A DNA stretch of 64,000 nt from assembly GCA_025980475.1 (NCBI GenBank), contig JAICXL010000001.1, positions 1 to 64,000 on the forward strand, given 5' to 3'. This document shows, one piece after another, positions 41,306 to 49,064 of this stretch. Each line of letters starts with the position of its first letter. The first letter of the stretch is position 1. The notes under the pieces were generated by a model, which was not told the DNA's origin, did no database searches, and saw nothing but the letters and a program-made list of their open reading frames with translations. The position numbers and the translations under genes are program-made. Source of the stretch: Nocardioidaceae bacterium. GTDB taxonomy: Bacteria; Actinomycetota; Actinomycetes; Propionibacteriales; Nocardioidaceae.

Positions 41306-42012
41306 GGCGCGTCGCCGGCGGCTCCGGCCGCGTCCGGATCCACCAGCTTCACGCCGACACCACGGACGCTGATCAGGTACCGGGGATCGGCGGCGGTCTC
41401 TCCGAGTTTGCGTCGCAGCCACGACAGGTGCACGTCGACGGTGCGATCGGCGCCACCCCACGGAAGCTGCCACACCTCACTGAGTAGACGCTGTCGAGAC
41501 ACCACCTCGCCGGGACGGAGCATCAGCGTGTGCAGCAGGTCGAACTCCTTGCGCGTCAACGTGATCTCGTCGGTCCCGAGGTGCGCCGTCCGGCCGATGG
41601 GATCCAGCCGCAACTGTCCGACGACCACGGTGGCGTCCTCGGGCTCCGCTGCCTGGGTGCGGCGAAGGACGGCACGAATACGAGCATCGAGCTGGGCAAC
41701 CGAGAAAGGCTTGACCAGATAGTCGTCCGCGCCAGCGTCGAGGATGCGCACCACCTCTCGTTCGTCGTCGCGGGCAGTGGCCACGATGACCGGTGCAGAG
41801 TTGAGGACCCGACTCATGGACAGCACATTTGCCCCGTCGATGTCCGGGAGACCGAGATCCAGAACGATCACCTCCGGCCGGTGCGCCGACAGCGACGTGA
41901 TCGCCTCCGCGCCCGTTGCGACCGCCGCAACGACATGTCCGTGCTCGGCGAGCCCCCGGATCAGCGCCGACCGAATCCCGCTGTCGTCCTCGACCAGGAG
42001 CACGTCCGCCAC
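41302..42012 (-). CDS. OmpR-family response regulator of the redox operon
   Basis: The 236-aa protein has a receiver domain (VEDDSG, phospho-acceptor Asp in VIVLDLGLPD near residue 52, Lys in LVKPFS) and a C-terminal winged helix (EVWQLPWGGADRTVDVHLSW). It is first in a nine-gene same-strand run. The 124-base gap upstream probably holds the promoter. Confidence 0.92.
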   Translation of the reverse strand: MADVLLVEDDSGIRSALIRGLAEHGHVVAAVATGAEAITSLSAHRPEVIVLDLGLPDIDGANVLSMSRVLNSAPVIVATARDDEREVVRILDAGADDYLVKPFSVAQLDARIRAVLRRTQAAEPEDATVVVGQLRLDPIGRTAHLGTDEITLTRKEFDLLHTLMLRPGEVVSRQRLLSEVWQLPWGGADRTVDVHLSWLRRKLGETAADPRYLISVRGVGVKLVDPDAAGAAGDAP

Positions 42013-42136
42013 AAGGTCAATCTAATCGGGCGGCAGGCAACTTCAGCGGTAGGCGACCTCGAACGCTTGGCGGCGTGCACCGCGGGCGGCTGCCTCGCGA
42101 ATGACCTTGCTCTCTGCGCGCACGGCGGTCTTGTCT

Positions 42137-43093
42137 TCAGGGCCGCCAGATATCCGATATGGGCGCACGGTGGTGGGCGGCGCCGATGGGCGACAGCTGG
42201 TAGACGGCCTCGACCGTCCGGAGGAGGCGGTAGTGGTCCACCGCCTCGGGATAGGCCGCGGGCCGGACGTGGGCGCCGTAGACCAGCATCGCGATCCTGT
42301 TGCGAGGGCGGTCGTCGTTCTCGTCCCATGTCACGACGAGAAGGCTGTCGTGTTTCTGGGCCCACCGGGCGTACGCCGCGAAGTGCGCGTGCAACCAGTT
42401 GTCTGCCTGGGCCACGGTGCCGTCATGCATGTCGTGGATGAGATCGGGAGCCACGAACGCGACCGTCGGCAGCCGGCGAGGACTCGTCGGCCAGTCGGAC
42501 AAGGGCTGGTTGATCCGTGCCGGTAGCGCCGGGAAGTCGGTCCAGGGTGCGTGCCTGCGCGCGTACGAACCTACGCTGCATCCCAGGTACCCGACGTGAG
42601 GCAGGCCCTCGGAGTAGCCGACGAACGTTCGGCCCGAGCGCAACAGCTGAGCCGCCAGGTTGGGACCGCCGAACTCTTTCGGGCAGGCGTCCGACGTCAT
42701 CCCGTGCGTGGAGCCCGAGAACAGCGCGAGGTAGTTCGGCTCGCTGGGGTGAGCGACGCCGTAGGCCTGGGTGAAGGTGGCGCCGCCCCGGCTCAGTGCG
42801 TTGATGTAGGGCGCGCTGCGGTTCCCGATGATCTGTGACCGACCATGGTTCTCCTCCACCACCACCACGATGTGGCGGAACTGGGGCAGAAGCGGTGTCG
42901 CGTTGTGATGCCTCACCGCCTGTGCAGCGAGTTCGCTCCGCACCGAGGCCGGCTCCGCCGGTCCACCACCGCCCGAGCAACCGCTCGCGGCGAAGGCGAT
43001 GACGGCCAGGAGGAGCAGCGCTCCTCCGGCAGCCCGCGAACCAGTCCGACCCCAGCGCACAAGTTTCGGGGCTCCTCGGTACACGACTTGCAT
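42137..43093 (-). CDS. Secreted phosphoesterase lipoprotein (acid phosphatase/phospholipase C-like)
   Basis: The 318-aa protein belongs to the phosphoesterase family PF04185 type. It has IVVVVEENHGRSQIIGN (metal and nucleophile region, about 76-92), AHPSEPNYLALFSG and VTWDENDDRPRN near the end. The N-terminus has a hydrophobic segment ending in ASGCSGGG, a lipobox, so it is likely a surface lipoprotein. It may release phosphate from organic esters for the Pst system of the same island. A diverged C-terminal fragment of a relative lies at 48104-48340. Confidence 0.85.
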   Translation of the reverse strand: MQVVYRGAPKLVRWGRTGSRAAGGALLLLAVIAFAASGCSGGGGPAEPASVRSELAAQAVRHHNATPLLPQFRHIVVVVEENHGRSQIIGNRSAPYINALSRGGATFTQAYGVAHPSEPNYLALFSGSTHGMTSDACPKEFGGPNLAAQLLRSGRTFVGYSEGLPHVGYLGCSVGSYARRHAPWTDFPALPARINQPLSDWPTSPRRLPTVAFVAPDLIHDMHDGTVAQADNWLHAHFAAYARWAQKHDSLLVVTWDENDDRPRNRIAMLVYGAHVRPAAYPEAVDHYRLLRTVEAVYQLSPIGAAHHRAPISDIWRP

Positions 43094-43161
43094 CGTGCCC
43101 CGACGCGCCCCCCTCCAACCCAGCCGAATGGGTCACGGATCGTCCCGCCACCCATGCCCAC

Positions 43162-44268
43162 CTAGTCGACGTAGAGGTGGCCGTCGGACACCGCGACGTG
43201 GATTGGCGGTAGGGGTGACGGGGGCGGGCCGCCCAGAACGGCCCCCGTGCGAGCGCTGAAGACACCTCCGTGGCAGGGACAGACGAACTCCTTGTTGCTC
43301 GCCTGGTACTGGACGATGCAGCCGGCGTGCGTACAGACGGCGCTGAACGCGGCGAACTTCCCCGCTGACAAGCACACAAGCCAGCCCGGGTTGCCCGTCG
43401 CGGGGTCCTTGAACTCGGCGGCCTGGCCGACCGGAACGGCGCTCACCGGCCCGACGTTGGTCCCCGACGGGCGCCGCTGGGGCGCCGACGACTGGGTGGG
43501 GTCGGTCGAGGGCCGGGCGGAGGGTCGGGTCGCCTGGCGGGAGCGGTTCGGTGTGAGTTGCTTCCTCGCCGCTGTCGACGCCGTGCCCCCGGCGAGCCTT
43601 CCGACGAAGGCGGTCAAGCCGGCGACGAGCAACGTCGCGGCGCCCGCCGTCACGATCGCCCGCCTTTCGCGCGTACCGGCCAGCTCCTGTTGAGTTGTGC
43701 CGCCTCGCCCGTGGGTCGGGGCGGCGCTCCTTGCCCGTTCAGCAATCCATCCGTCGAGCGAGAGCACACCGGCCGCCCCGGCGGCCACGAAGGGCGTCCA
43801 GGCGAAGAGGAAGACGATGTCCGCGCCGTAGTAGTACGGCGACGCGTTCCAACTCACGGTCAGGAAGAACGTGAGCGCGAGCAGGGCGCCCCCGACGGCG
43901 GCAAGCCGCGCTCGCAGACCGAGCAGGGTGCCGACGCCGACAGCCAGCTCGGCAAGGGAGATCAGGATGCCGGTCAGAGAACCCACATGCAGGCTCAACC
44001 TGACCAACGGTCCGATCGGGCTCTGACCGGCCAACAGAGCCATCTGGTGCTGGACCGAGGCTGGCGAACTGGCGTTGAGGAAGTCGGGGTTGGCCAGCTT
44101 CTGAAGACCCGCGAAGGCGAACGTGACCCCGAGGAACGCTCGCAACGGCAAGAGCACCCATCCCGCCTGCCGATAGCGCTGGGTCTCCCACTCCGGCCCC
44201 CGCACCCCCAGCACGAACCTCATCGGTCGGTCCGGGCTTCGGCGGCATGAAGGCTGTCTCTCTGTCAC
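43162..44268 (-). CDS. DoxX-Rieske fusion protein
   Basis: The 368-aa protein has a DoxX-type four-helix membrane domain (about 30-175, LPLRAFLGVTFAFAGLQKLA) followed by a fifth hydrophobic segment, a Ser/Thr/Pro linker and a Rieske domain. The [2Fe-2S] ligands are CTHAGC and CPCHGG, both intact. The Rieske part is probably outside the membrane, tethered by the linker. The fusion suggests electron transfer to or from a quinone-linked membrane unit. GTG 44268 or ATG 44223 may be the start; neither has a good ribosome site. The interval to ctaB (44269-44441) holds no gene. Confidence 0.8.
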   Translation of the reverse strand: MTERQPSCRRSPDRPMRFVLGVRGPEWETQRYRQAGWVLLPLRAFLGVTFAFAGLQKLANPDFLNASSPASVQHQMALLAGQSPIGPLVRLSLHVGSLTGILISLAELAVGVGTLLGLRARLAAVGGALLALTFFLTVSWNASPYYYGADIVFLFAWTPFVAAGAAGVLSLDGWIAERARSAAPTHGRGGTTQQELAGTRERRAIVTAGAATLLVAGLTAFVGRLAGGTASTAARKQLTPNRSRQATRPSARPSTDPTQSSAPQRRPSGTNVGPVSAVPVGQAAEFKDPATGNPGWLVCLSAGKFAAFSAVCTHAGCIVQYQASNKEFVCPCHGGVFSARTGAVLGGPPPSPLPPIHVAVSDGHLYVD

Positions 44269-44441
44269 ACGCCATAGTCAGCCACCGTCTCCTAAGAAGC
44301 CGTTAAGCACACGTAAGGACCAGAGCCGGGTTCACCTCTCGCAGCGGTTCTCGGCGAAGCAGTGCTACCCGAGGACCGCCTGTTGACGGCGCCCGGGCGC
44401 TACCGCTGCCTGCGCCTTACCTACTGTCTCCCACAAGTCGC

Positions 44442-45338
44442 TCAGGGGACGAACGGCACCAGCGCGACCGTTACGAAGAGCAGCATAAAATGCAAGGTCG
44501 GAGAAGTGGAAGGTGCGCATGGCGCGCTTCTGCACGAGCGAATCCGGCTCGCCGGCGAGAGCGCGCCGGTGCAGCGTCAGCGACTCCAACACGAAGGCCA
44601 CACCGAGGCCGAGAGCTGCGACGGGATACGTGTAGCGCCCGCTACCGGCCAGAGCGCCAGTGAAACTCCGACTGTGGCGACGGAGTACCCGACCATCTGT
44701 CGGGTGACCTCCGTGAGCGGAGCGACCACCGGGAGCATGGGCACCCCAGCAGCGGCGTAGTCGTTGCGGTAGCGGATGGCAAGAGCCCAGAAGTGGGGCG
44801 GTGTCCAGAAGAACACGACCAAGAACAGCACCACCGGGGCGACGTTGGGTTCGCCGCGGACTGCGACCCATCGGATCAGGGTCGGGAAACACCCGGCAGC
44901 ACCGCCCCACACGATGTTCTGAGACGTTCGTGGCTTGAGCCACATCGTGTAGACGATTACGTAGAACACGTTGGCAGACAACGCGAGCAGAGCCGAGAGC
45001 CAGTTCACCAGAAGGCGCAGTCCCACGGTCGAGATCAGGCCCAAGACCAGTCCGAAGGCCAGGGCCGCGGAGCGTGAGACGACGTCGCGTGCAAGTGGAC
45101 GTCGGCTCGTACGTCGCATTCGGCGGTCGATGTCGGCGTCCACGACGCAATTCAGGGCATTGGCGCTGCCTGCGGACAAAGTGCCGCCGACGAGCGTAGC
45201 CACGGTCAGGCCGACGGGTGGCACGCCTCCGCTGGCGAGGAACATCACGGGCAATGTGGTGAGCAGGAGCAGCTCGATGATCCGGGGCCGGGTCCGCCAG
45301 CGTCCCGCGGCCGGCCTTCGGGTCCACCCGTAGAGCAC
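44442..45338 (-). pseudogene. ctaB: Protoheme IX farnesyltransferase, two frameshifts
   Basis: CtaB makes heme O for cytochrome oxidase. The first about 230 residues ([53 protein letters not shown]) are in one frame. Near 44640 the frame shifts to [19 protein letters not shown], and near 44475 it shifts again to LLFVTVALVPFVP and a stop. Joined length (about 298 aa) is normal. Both breaks have the polarity of one missing base. The prenyl-diphosphate Asp motif is present. Either the gene is decayed or the sequence has two indel errors. Confidence 0.82.
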
Positions 45339-45373
45339 GGGCCGGGATGCCGTGCGGTGTGCGAGAAGATGGC

Positions 45374-45793
45374 TCAGGTGAGGGTGACCAGGAGCCTTTG
45401 AACCCGCGCGTCGATCTCGTCTCGGATGAGCCGCACCTCGTCTACCCCCTTTCCGGCGGGGTCGGTGATGGTCCAGTCCTCGTAGCGCTTTCCGGGGTAG
45501 ATGGGGCAGCTGTCTCCACAACCCATCGTGATGACGACATCAGAGATCGCGACGTCGTCGGTAGCCAACTTCTTGGGCACTTCACGCGAGAGGTCGATGC
45601 CGAGCTCAGTCATCGCTTGGACGACCGCGGGGTTGATCTGGTCAGCGGGTGCTGACCCGGCCGACCGCACGGCAACCCGGTCCTGCGCGTGGTGGCTCAA
45701 GAGGGCGGCGGCCATCTGTGAGCGCCCCGCGTTGTGCACGCAGACGAAGAGAACCGTCGGCTTGCCGGTTGTCTGGTTGGCATCGGCTGTCAT
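45374..45793 (-). CDS. arsC: Arsenate reductase, low-molecular-weight phosphatase type
   Basis: The 139-aa protein has the P-loop VCVHNAGRS of thioredoxin- or mycothiol-linked ArsC, with the catalytic Cys at about residue 18 (VCVHN), then [11 protein letters not shown] with two more Cys and the acid residue in [10 protein letters not shown]. It reduces arsenate to arsenite for export. It overlaps the acr3 gene by 4 bases (ATGA). Confidence 0.92.
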   Translation of the reverse strand: MTADANQTTGKPTVLFVCVHNAGRSQMAAALLSHHAQDRVAVRSAGSAPADQINPAVVQAMTELGIDLSREVPKKLATDDVAISDVVITMGCGDSCPIYPGKRYEDWTITDPAGKGVDEVRLIRDEIDARVQRLLVTLT

Positions 45794-46896
45794 GCGCTCT
45801 CCTGGTGGGTCTGAGTCGGGTAGAAGCGTGGGCGCGCCGACAGGGCGACGTAGACCAGGGCAACGAGGGCAGGCACCTCGATGAGCGGGCCGACAACTCC
45901 GGCGAGGGCTTGTCCGCTCGTGACGCCGAAGACACCGATGGCGACGGCGATGGCGAGCTCGAAGTTGTTGCCGGCCGCGGTGAACGCCAGCGTGGTCGTG
46001 CGCTCGTACGTCATGCCCAGGCCCTTGCCCAGTGCGAAGGACCCGCCCCACATGAGCGCGAAGTAGGCCAGAAGCGGCACCGCGATCCGCGCGACATCGA
46101 GGGGTCGGTGCGTGATCGTGTCGCCCTGGAGGGCGAACAGGACCACGATGGTGAACAGCAGCCCGTAGAGCGCGAGCGGACCGATCCGGGGAAGCAAGCG
46201 GTCCTCGTACCACGTGCGTCCTTTGGCCTTCTCGCCGAAAGTTCGAGTGAGGAACCCGGCGAGCAAAGGGATGCCCAAGAAGACGAGGACGGACTTCGCG
46301 ATGCCCCACACCGAGATGTCCAGACCTGTCGTTGTGGACAGCCCGAGCCAGCCGGGCAGGACTTCGAGATAGAAGTAGCCCAGTCCCGCGAAGGCGAGGA
46401 TCTGGAACACCGAGTTGATCGCAACCAGGATCGCTGCCGCTTCGCGGTCCCCGCACGCGAGGTCGTTCCAGATCAGCACCATCGCGATGCACCGAGCAAG
46501 TCCGACGATGATCAGTCCGGTCCGGTACGCCGGGAGATCCGGGAGAAGCAACCAGGCGAGGGTGAACATCACCGCCGGGCCGAGAATCCAGTTGAGGACG
46601 ATCGAGCTGACGAGGAGTCGCTTGTCGGCGGTGACATGCCCGAGCTCGTCGTAGCGGACCTTCGCGAGCACCGGATACATCATCACGAGCAGCCCGATGG
46701 CGATCGGTAACGACACCGATCCAACCTCGACCTTGGACAGGGCGCCGTCCAAGCCGGGGACCAGGCGGCCCAGCAGGAGTCCTGCTCCCATCGCGGCGAG
46801 GATCCAGACCGGCAGGAACCGGTCGAGCCTGGAGAGCCGCTGGTAGACGGCGACCTCCTCGGACGCCTGAGCGGTCTCGTAGACGGTGTCACTCAT
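45790..46896 (-). CDS. acr3: Arsenite efflux transporter Acr3
   Basis: The 368-aa protein has ten helices. ACR3 hallmarks are ARCIAMVLIWNDLA (Cys in helix 4, about residue 140) and FTAAGNNFELAIAVAIGVFG near the end. It exports arsenite with the proton gradient. The ATG overlaps the arsR stop by one base. The order arsR-acr3-arsC is a usual arsenic operon. Confidence 0.93.
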   Translation of the reverse strand: MSDTVYETAQASEEVAVYQRLSRLDRFLPVWILAAMGAGLLLGRLVPGLDGALSKVEVGSVSLPIAIGLLVMMYPVLAKVRYDELGHVTADKRLLVSSIVLNWILGPAVMFTLAWLLLPDLPAYRTGLIIVGLARCIAMVLIWNDLACGDREAAAILVAINSVFQILAFAGLGYFYLEVLPGWLGLSTTTGLDISVWGIAKSVLVFLGIPLLAGFLTRTFGEKAKGRTWYEDRLLPRIGPLALYGLLFTIVVLFALQGDTITHRPLDVARIAVPLLAYFALMWGGSFALGKGLGMTYERTTTLAFTAAGNNFELAIAVAIGVFGVTSGQALAGVVGPLIEVPALVALVYVALSARPRFYPTQTHQESA

Positions 46897-47267
46897 CAGC
46901 ACGCCCCGACTGTGGCGAACAGCGCGCTCACGGCCTGCAGCGACTCCGCCCTGGCCCGGTAGTAGACCCAGGTGCCGCGCTTGTCGCGATCCAGCAGCCC
47001 CGCTTCGTGAAGGACCTTCAGGTGGTGGCTGATGGTCGGCTGGGACAGGTCGAAGGCCGGGGTCAGGTCGCACACGCACGCCTCGCCGCCTTCGTGGGAC
47101 AACACGATCGACATCAGCCGCAGCCGGACGGGGTCGGCGATCGCCTTGAGCAGGGGCGCGACGGCCTCGGCCTGTTCGGCGCTCATCGGCTCACGCGAGA
47201 GCGGGGTGCAGCACGCGAGTGCGTCGCTGGGGTTGAGGACTCGAAGCTCAGCCGAAGATCTAGACAC
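46896..47267 (-). CDS. arsR: ArsR-family arsenite-sensing repressor
   Basis: The 123-aa repressor has a winged helix-turn-helix (LSQPTISHHLKVLHEAGLLD, about residues 79-98) and the Cys motif EACVCDL before it that may bind arsenite. There is also a CC pair near the N-terminus (ALACCTPL) and a C-terminal Cys. GTG 47267 was chosen because it is the first start past the operator region. It is divergent from the ArsI/CadI-like gene. Confidence 0.85.
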   Translation of the reverse strand: MSRSSAELRVLNPSDALACCTPLSREPMSAEQAEAVAPLLKAIADPVRLRLMSIVLSHEGGEACVCDLTPAFDLSQPTISHHLKVLHEAGLLDRDKRGTWVYYRARAESLQAVSALFATVGAC

Positions 47268-47285
47268 GTATCTATGTTGACAGTC

Positions 47286-47316
47286 ATCTATGCGCGTGGC
47301 AACCTTACGCATAGAT
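47286..47316. promoter_or_regulatory. ArsR-type operator in the divergent arsenic promoter
   Basis: Two perfect 9-base arms (ATCTATGCG at 47286-47294 and CGCATAGAT at 47308-47316) surround a 13-base spacer. A further ATCTATG-like half-site occurs near 47270. The site lies between arsR and the CadI-like gene, so binding could repress both. AT-rich palindromes of this kind are typical ArsR sites. Confidence 0.7.
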
Positions 47317-47370
47317 AGACATCGATATCTCGAACGCGCGAGCCACCAGGCTCGCCGGAAGGAAGCGCTC

Positions 47371-47871
47371 ATGTCCCGCGTACAACTCGTCCTCCGCGTC
47401 GCCGATCTCGAAGCCTCCGTCGCGTTCTACTCGACGTGGTTCGACACCGCTCCGGCCAAGCGCCGGCCGGGCTACGCGAACTTCGCCATCACCGAGCCGC
47501 CCCTGAAGCTGGTCATCCTCGAGGGCCAGCCCGGCGAAGAGACCCGGATGGACCACCCCGGCGTCGAGGTCGAGAGCACCGATCTCGTCGCCACTGCAAG
47601 CCGCCGCCTCGCCGAGGCCGGACTCGCCACCGACGTCGAGGACAACACCACCTGCTGCTACGCGGTGCAGGACAAGGTCTGGGTGACGGGCCCCGGCAAC
47701 GAGCCGTGGGAGGTCTACACCGTCACCGGCGACGCCCGCCCCGCCCTCGAAGGCAAGACCGACCTCGGCCTGTCCGGGGTCGGCAGCGACGGCACGTGCT
47801 GCACCACGAACCGAGCCGAGACCACGCAGACTGCCCCGGCCGCTGCTGCCAAGCAGTCCGCCTGCTGCTGA
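47371..47871 (+). CDS. ArsI/CadI-type glyoxalase-fold protein
   Basis: The 166-aa protein has a vicinal-oxygen-chelate fold: SRVQLVLRVADLEASVAFYS, then DHPGVEVES and NTTCCYAVQDKVWV. The CC pair in TTCCYA and a Cys-rich C-terminus (DGTCCTTN, KQSACC) match ArsI-type C-As lyases and CadI proteins, which cleave organoarsenicals or are cadmium-induced. It follows GGAAGG, is divergent from arsR and shares its operator. Confidence 0.85.
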   Translation: MSRVQLVLRVADLEASVAFYSTWFDTAPAKRRPGYANFAITEPPLKLVILEGQPGEETRMDHPGVEVESTDLVATASRRLAEAGLATDVEDNTTCCYAVQDKVWVTGPGNEPWEVYTVTGDARPALEGKTDLGLSGVGSDGTCCTTNRAETTQTAPAAAAKQSACC

Positions 47872-47994
47872 AGGATCGCCGCCCGACGGAGCGCAAAAGG
47901 CGGAGGTCGTGCGCTTCGGGTCAGCGAATACGGAGACCGGCACTGCCCGCACCTACACGCGCGCCCGGGGGCGGCTGAGGGCCGATGAACTTCT

Positions 47995-48066
47995 CGCGGT
48001 CGTCGTTGTCAAGCGCAGTCCGTCGAGGCGCGCGGTCGTCGTTGTCAAGCGCAATCCGTAGAGGCG
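47995..48066. repeat. Two tandem 36-bp repeats
   Basis: Units 47995-48030 and 48031-48066 are adjacent and differ at only two positions. With only two copies and no spacers this is not a CRISPR array. They lie in an interval without genes (47872-48103) near the chimeric right end of island 2 and may be integrase or regulator binding sites, or a replication slip. Confidence 0.75.
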
Positions 48067-48103
48067 CGGGCTCGCGGATCGAACGGTTGAGCGGAGCGCC
48101 CTT

Positions 48104-48340
48104 TTAACGCGTCCAGATGTCCGTCATGGGCGCCCGCTGATGCGCGGCCCCGATGGCGGGCAGGCCATAGAGGGCCTCCAGCGTGCGGAGCAGCCGGTAG
48201 TGGTCGACCGCCTCGGTGTAGGTCCCGGGCCGGACATGGGCGCCATAGATGAGGGTCGGAATGTGGTTGGTGGAGGTGTTGTCGTCCTCGTCCCAGGTGA
48301 CGATGAGCAGGCTGTCATGCTGTTTCGCCCATGCGGCATA
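48104..48340 (-). pseudogene. Phosphoesterase C-terminal fragment
   Basis: About 78 codons match the C-terminus of the intact phosphoesterase at 42137-43093 (SLLIVTWDEDDNTSTNHIPT, EAVDHYRLLRTLEALYG, RAPMTDIW), with many differences, so this is a relative and not a recent copy. Homology ends abruptly near 48341, and integrase sequence begins at about 48386 on the other strand. The fragment records a deletion or rearrangement. Confidence 0.82.
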
Positions 48341-48385
48341 GCGCCCTAACCGGCCGAGCTCGCTGCTCATGGGGCCGGTCGTGCC

Positions 48386-48871
48386 CCCGAGGATCTGGTG
48401 TCCGCCGGCATCCGCAACGGCCAGCCGCTGCGGGTGAGCACCTTCCGGGGAGCATTCAGCGTCGCCGCGCGGACCATCGGTGTGCCCGCCCTGCACCCTC
48501 ACGAGCTGCGGCACACCGCCGCAAGTCTCGCCATCGCCTCCGGCGCGGACGTCAAGGTGGTACAGCAGATGCTCGGGCACAGCTCCGCGACGATGACGCT
48601 GGACACCTACGGCCACCTCTTCGGTGATCGCCTCGACGAGGTGGGCGACGCGCTCGACGCTGCCCGGGAGGCGGCGCGGCGCCGGCAGACCCAGTCGGAT
48701 CTGTTGCCCGAGCCGTTGCCCCGTGTTGCCCCAGCGTTGCCCGAGGCGGATCTGGCCCCGAATGACGAAGGAGCTCCGATCAGCGTTTCCGCTGGTCAGA
48801 GCCCCTTTTTCGATGTGTACCCCCGACCGGATTCGAACCGGCGCTACCGCCTTGAGAGGGCGGCGTGCTAG
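48386..48871 (+). pseudogene. Integrase 3' fragment of island 2
   Basis: The frame resembles the last third of the island 1 integrase: PEDLVSAGIRNG, HPHELRHTAASLAIASGADV, GHSSATMTLDTYGHLFGDRL. It includes two catalytic motifs and the Tyr, but lacks the N-terminal and first catalytic parts. It reads through the att core into the tRNA-Glu gene to a stop at 48869-48871. In a circular island the frame would meet a TGA one codon after the core (26674-26676). Confidence 0.88.
48817..48858 (-). repeat. att core copy 3, within tRNA-Glu
   Basis: This 42-bp copy is the native one, since it is part of an intact tRNA gene. It covers the 3' strand of the acceptor stem, the T arm, the variable region and part of the anticodon arm. 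The two islands extend to its lower-coordinate side. Confidence 0.93.
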
Positions 48872-48890
48872 GCCACTACACAACGGGGGC
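48818..48890 (-). tRNA. tRNA-Glu(CTC)
   Basis: Read on the minus strand, the sequence folds as a 73-base tRNA: acceptor stem GCCCCCG with CGGGGGT, anticodon stem CCGCC/GGCGG and seven-base loop CTCTCAA, giving anticodon CTC (Glu, GAG). The T loop TTCGAATC is standard. CCA is not encoded. It is the integration target of both islands and remains intact. Confidence 0.96.
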
Positions 48891-48946
48891 TTGAGCCCAC
48901 GAGACTCTATCGGCCCCGCTCCCGCGGGCCAAATCGTGCGCTCTCG

Positions 48947-49018
48947 CTGGGGTACTAGGACTCGAACCTAGACTAACTGGACCAGAACCAGTCGGGCTGC
49001 CAATTACCCCATACCCCA
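48947..49018 (-). tRNA. tRNA-Gln(CTG)
   Basis: Read on the minus strand, the 72-base sequence starts TGGGGTA and pairs with TACCCCA. The anticodon stem ACTGG/CCAGT has the loop TTCTGGT, giving anticodon CTG (Gln, CAG). It lies 56 bases upstream of tRNA-Glu in the same direction, so the two probably share a transcript. Glu/Gln tRNA pairing beside gltX is a sensible core arrangement. Confidence 0.95.
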
Positions 49019-49064
49019 TGGGCGTTCCCGAGTCCTCAAAGGCCAGCGGGACCGAGGGAAGAGG

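Larger units (their letters stand above)
26673..48858. mobile_element. Island 2: phosphate/arsenic/redox island at tRNA-Glu
   Basis: The segment is flanked by att core copies 2 and 3, the latter inside the intact tRNA-Glu. It has no relaxase, Xis or complete integrase; only an integrase 3' fragment remains beside the tRNA. When its ends are joined in silico, that integrase frame meets a TGA at 26674-26676, one codon past the core, which supports the boundary. Cargo: MMPL half, pst-pho genes, a redox operon, phosphoesterase, ctaB and arsenic genes. It could move only with an integrase in trans, for example that of island 1. Confidence 0.8.

Noticed and set aside
47995-48066. CRISPR array
   Set aside because: Only two directly adjacent units with no spacers and no cas genes in the window.
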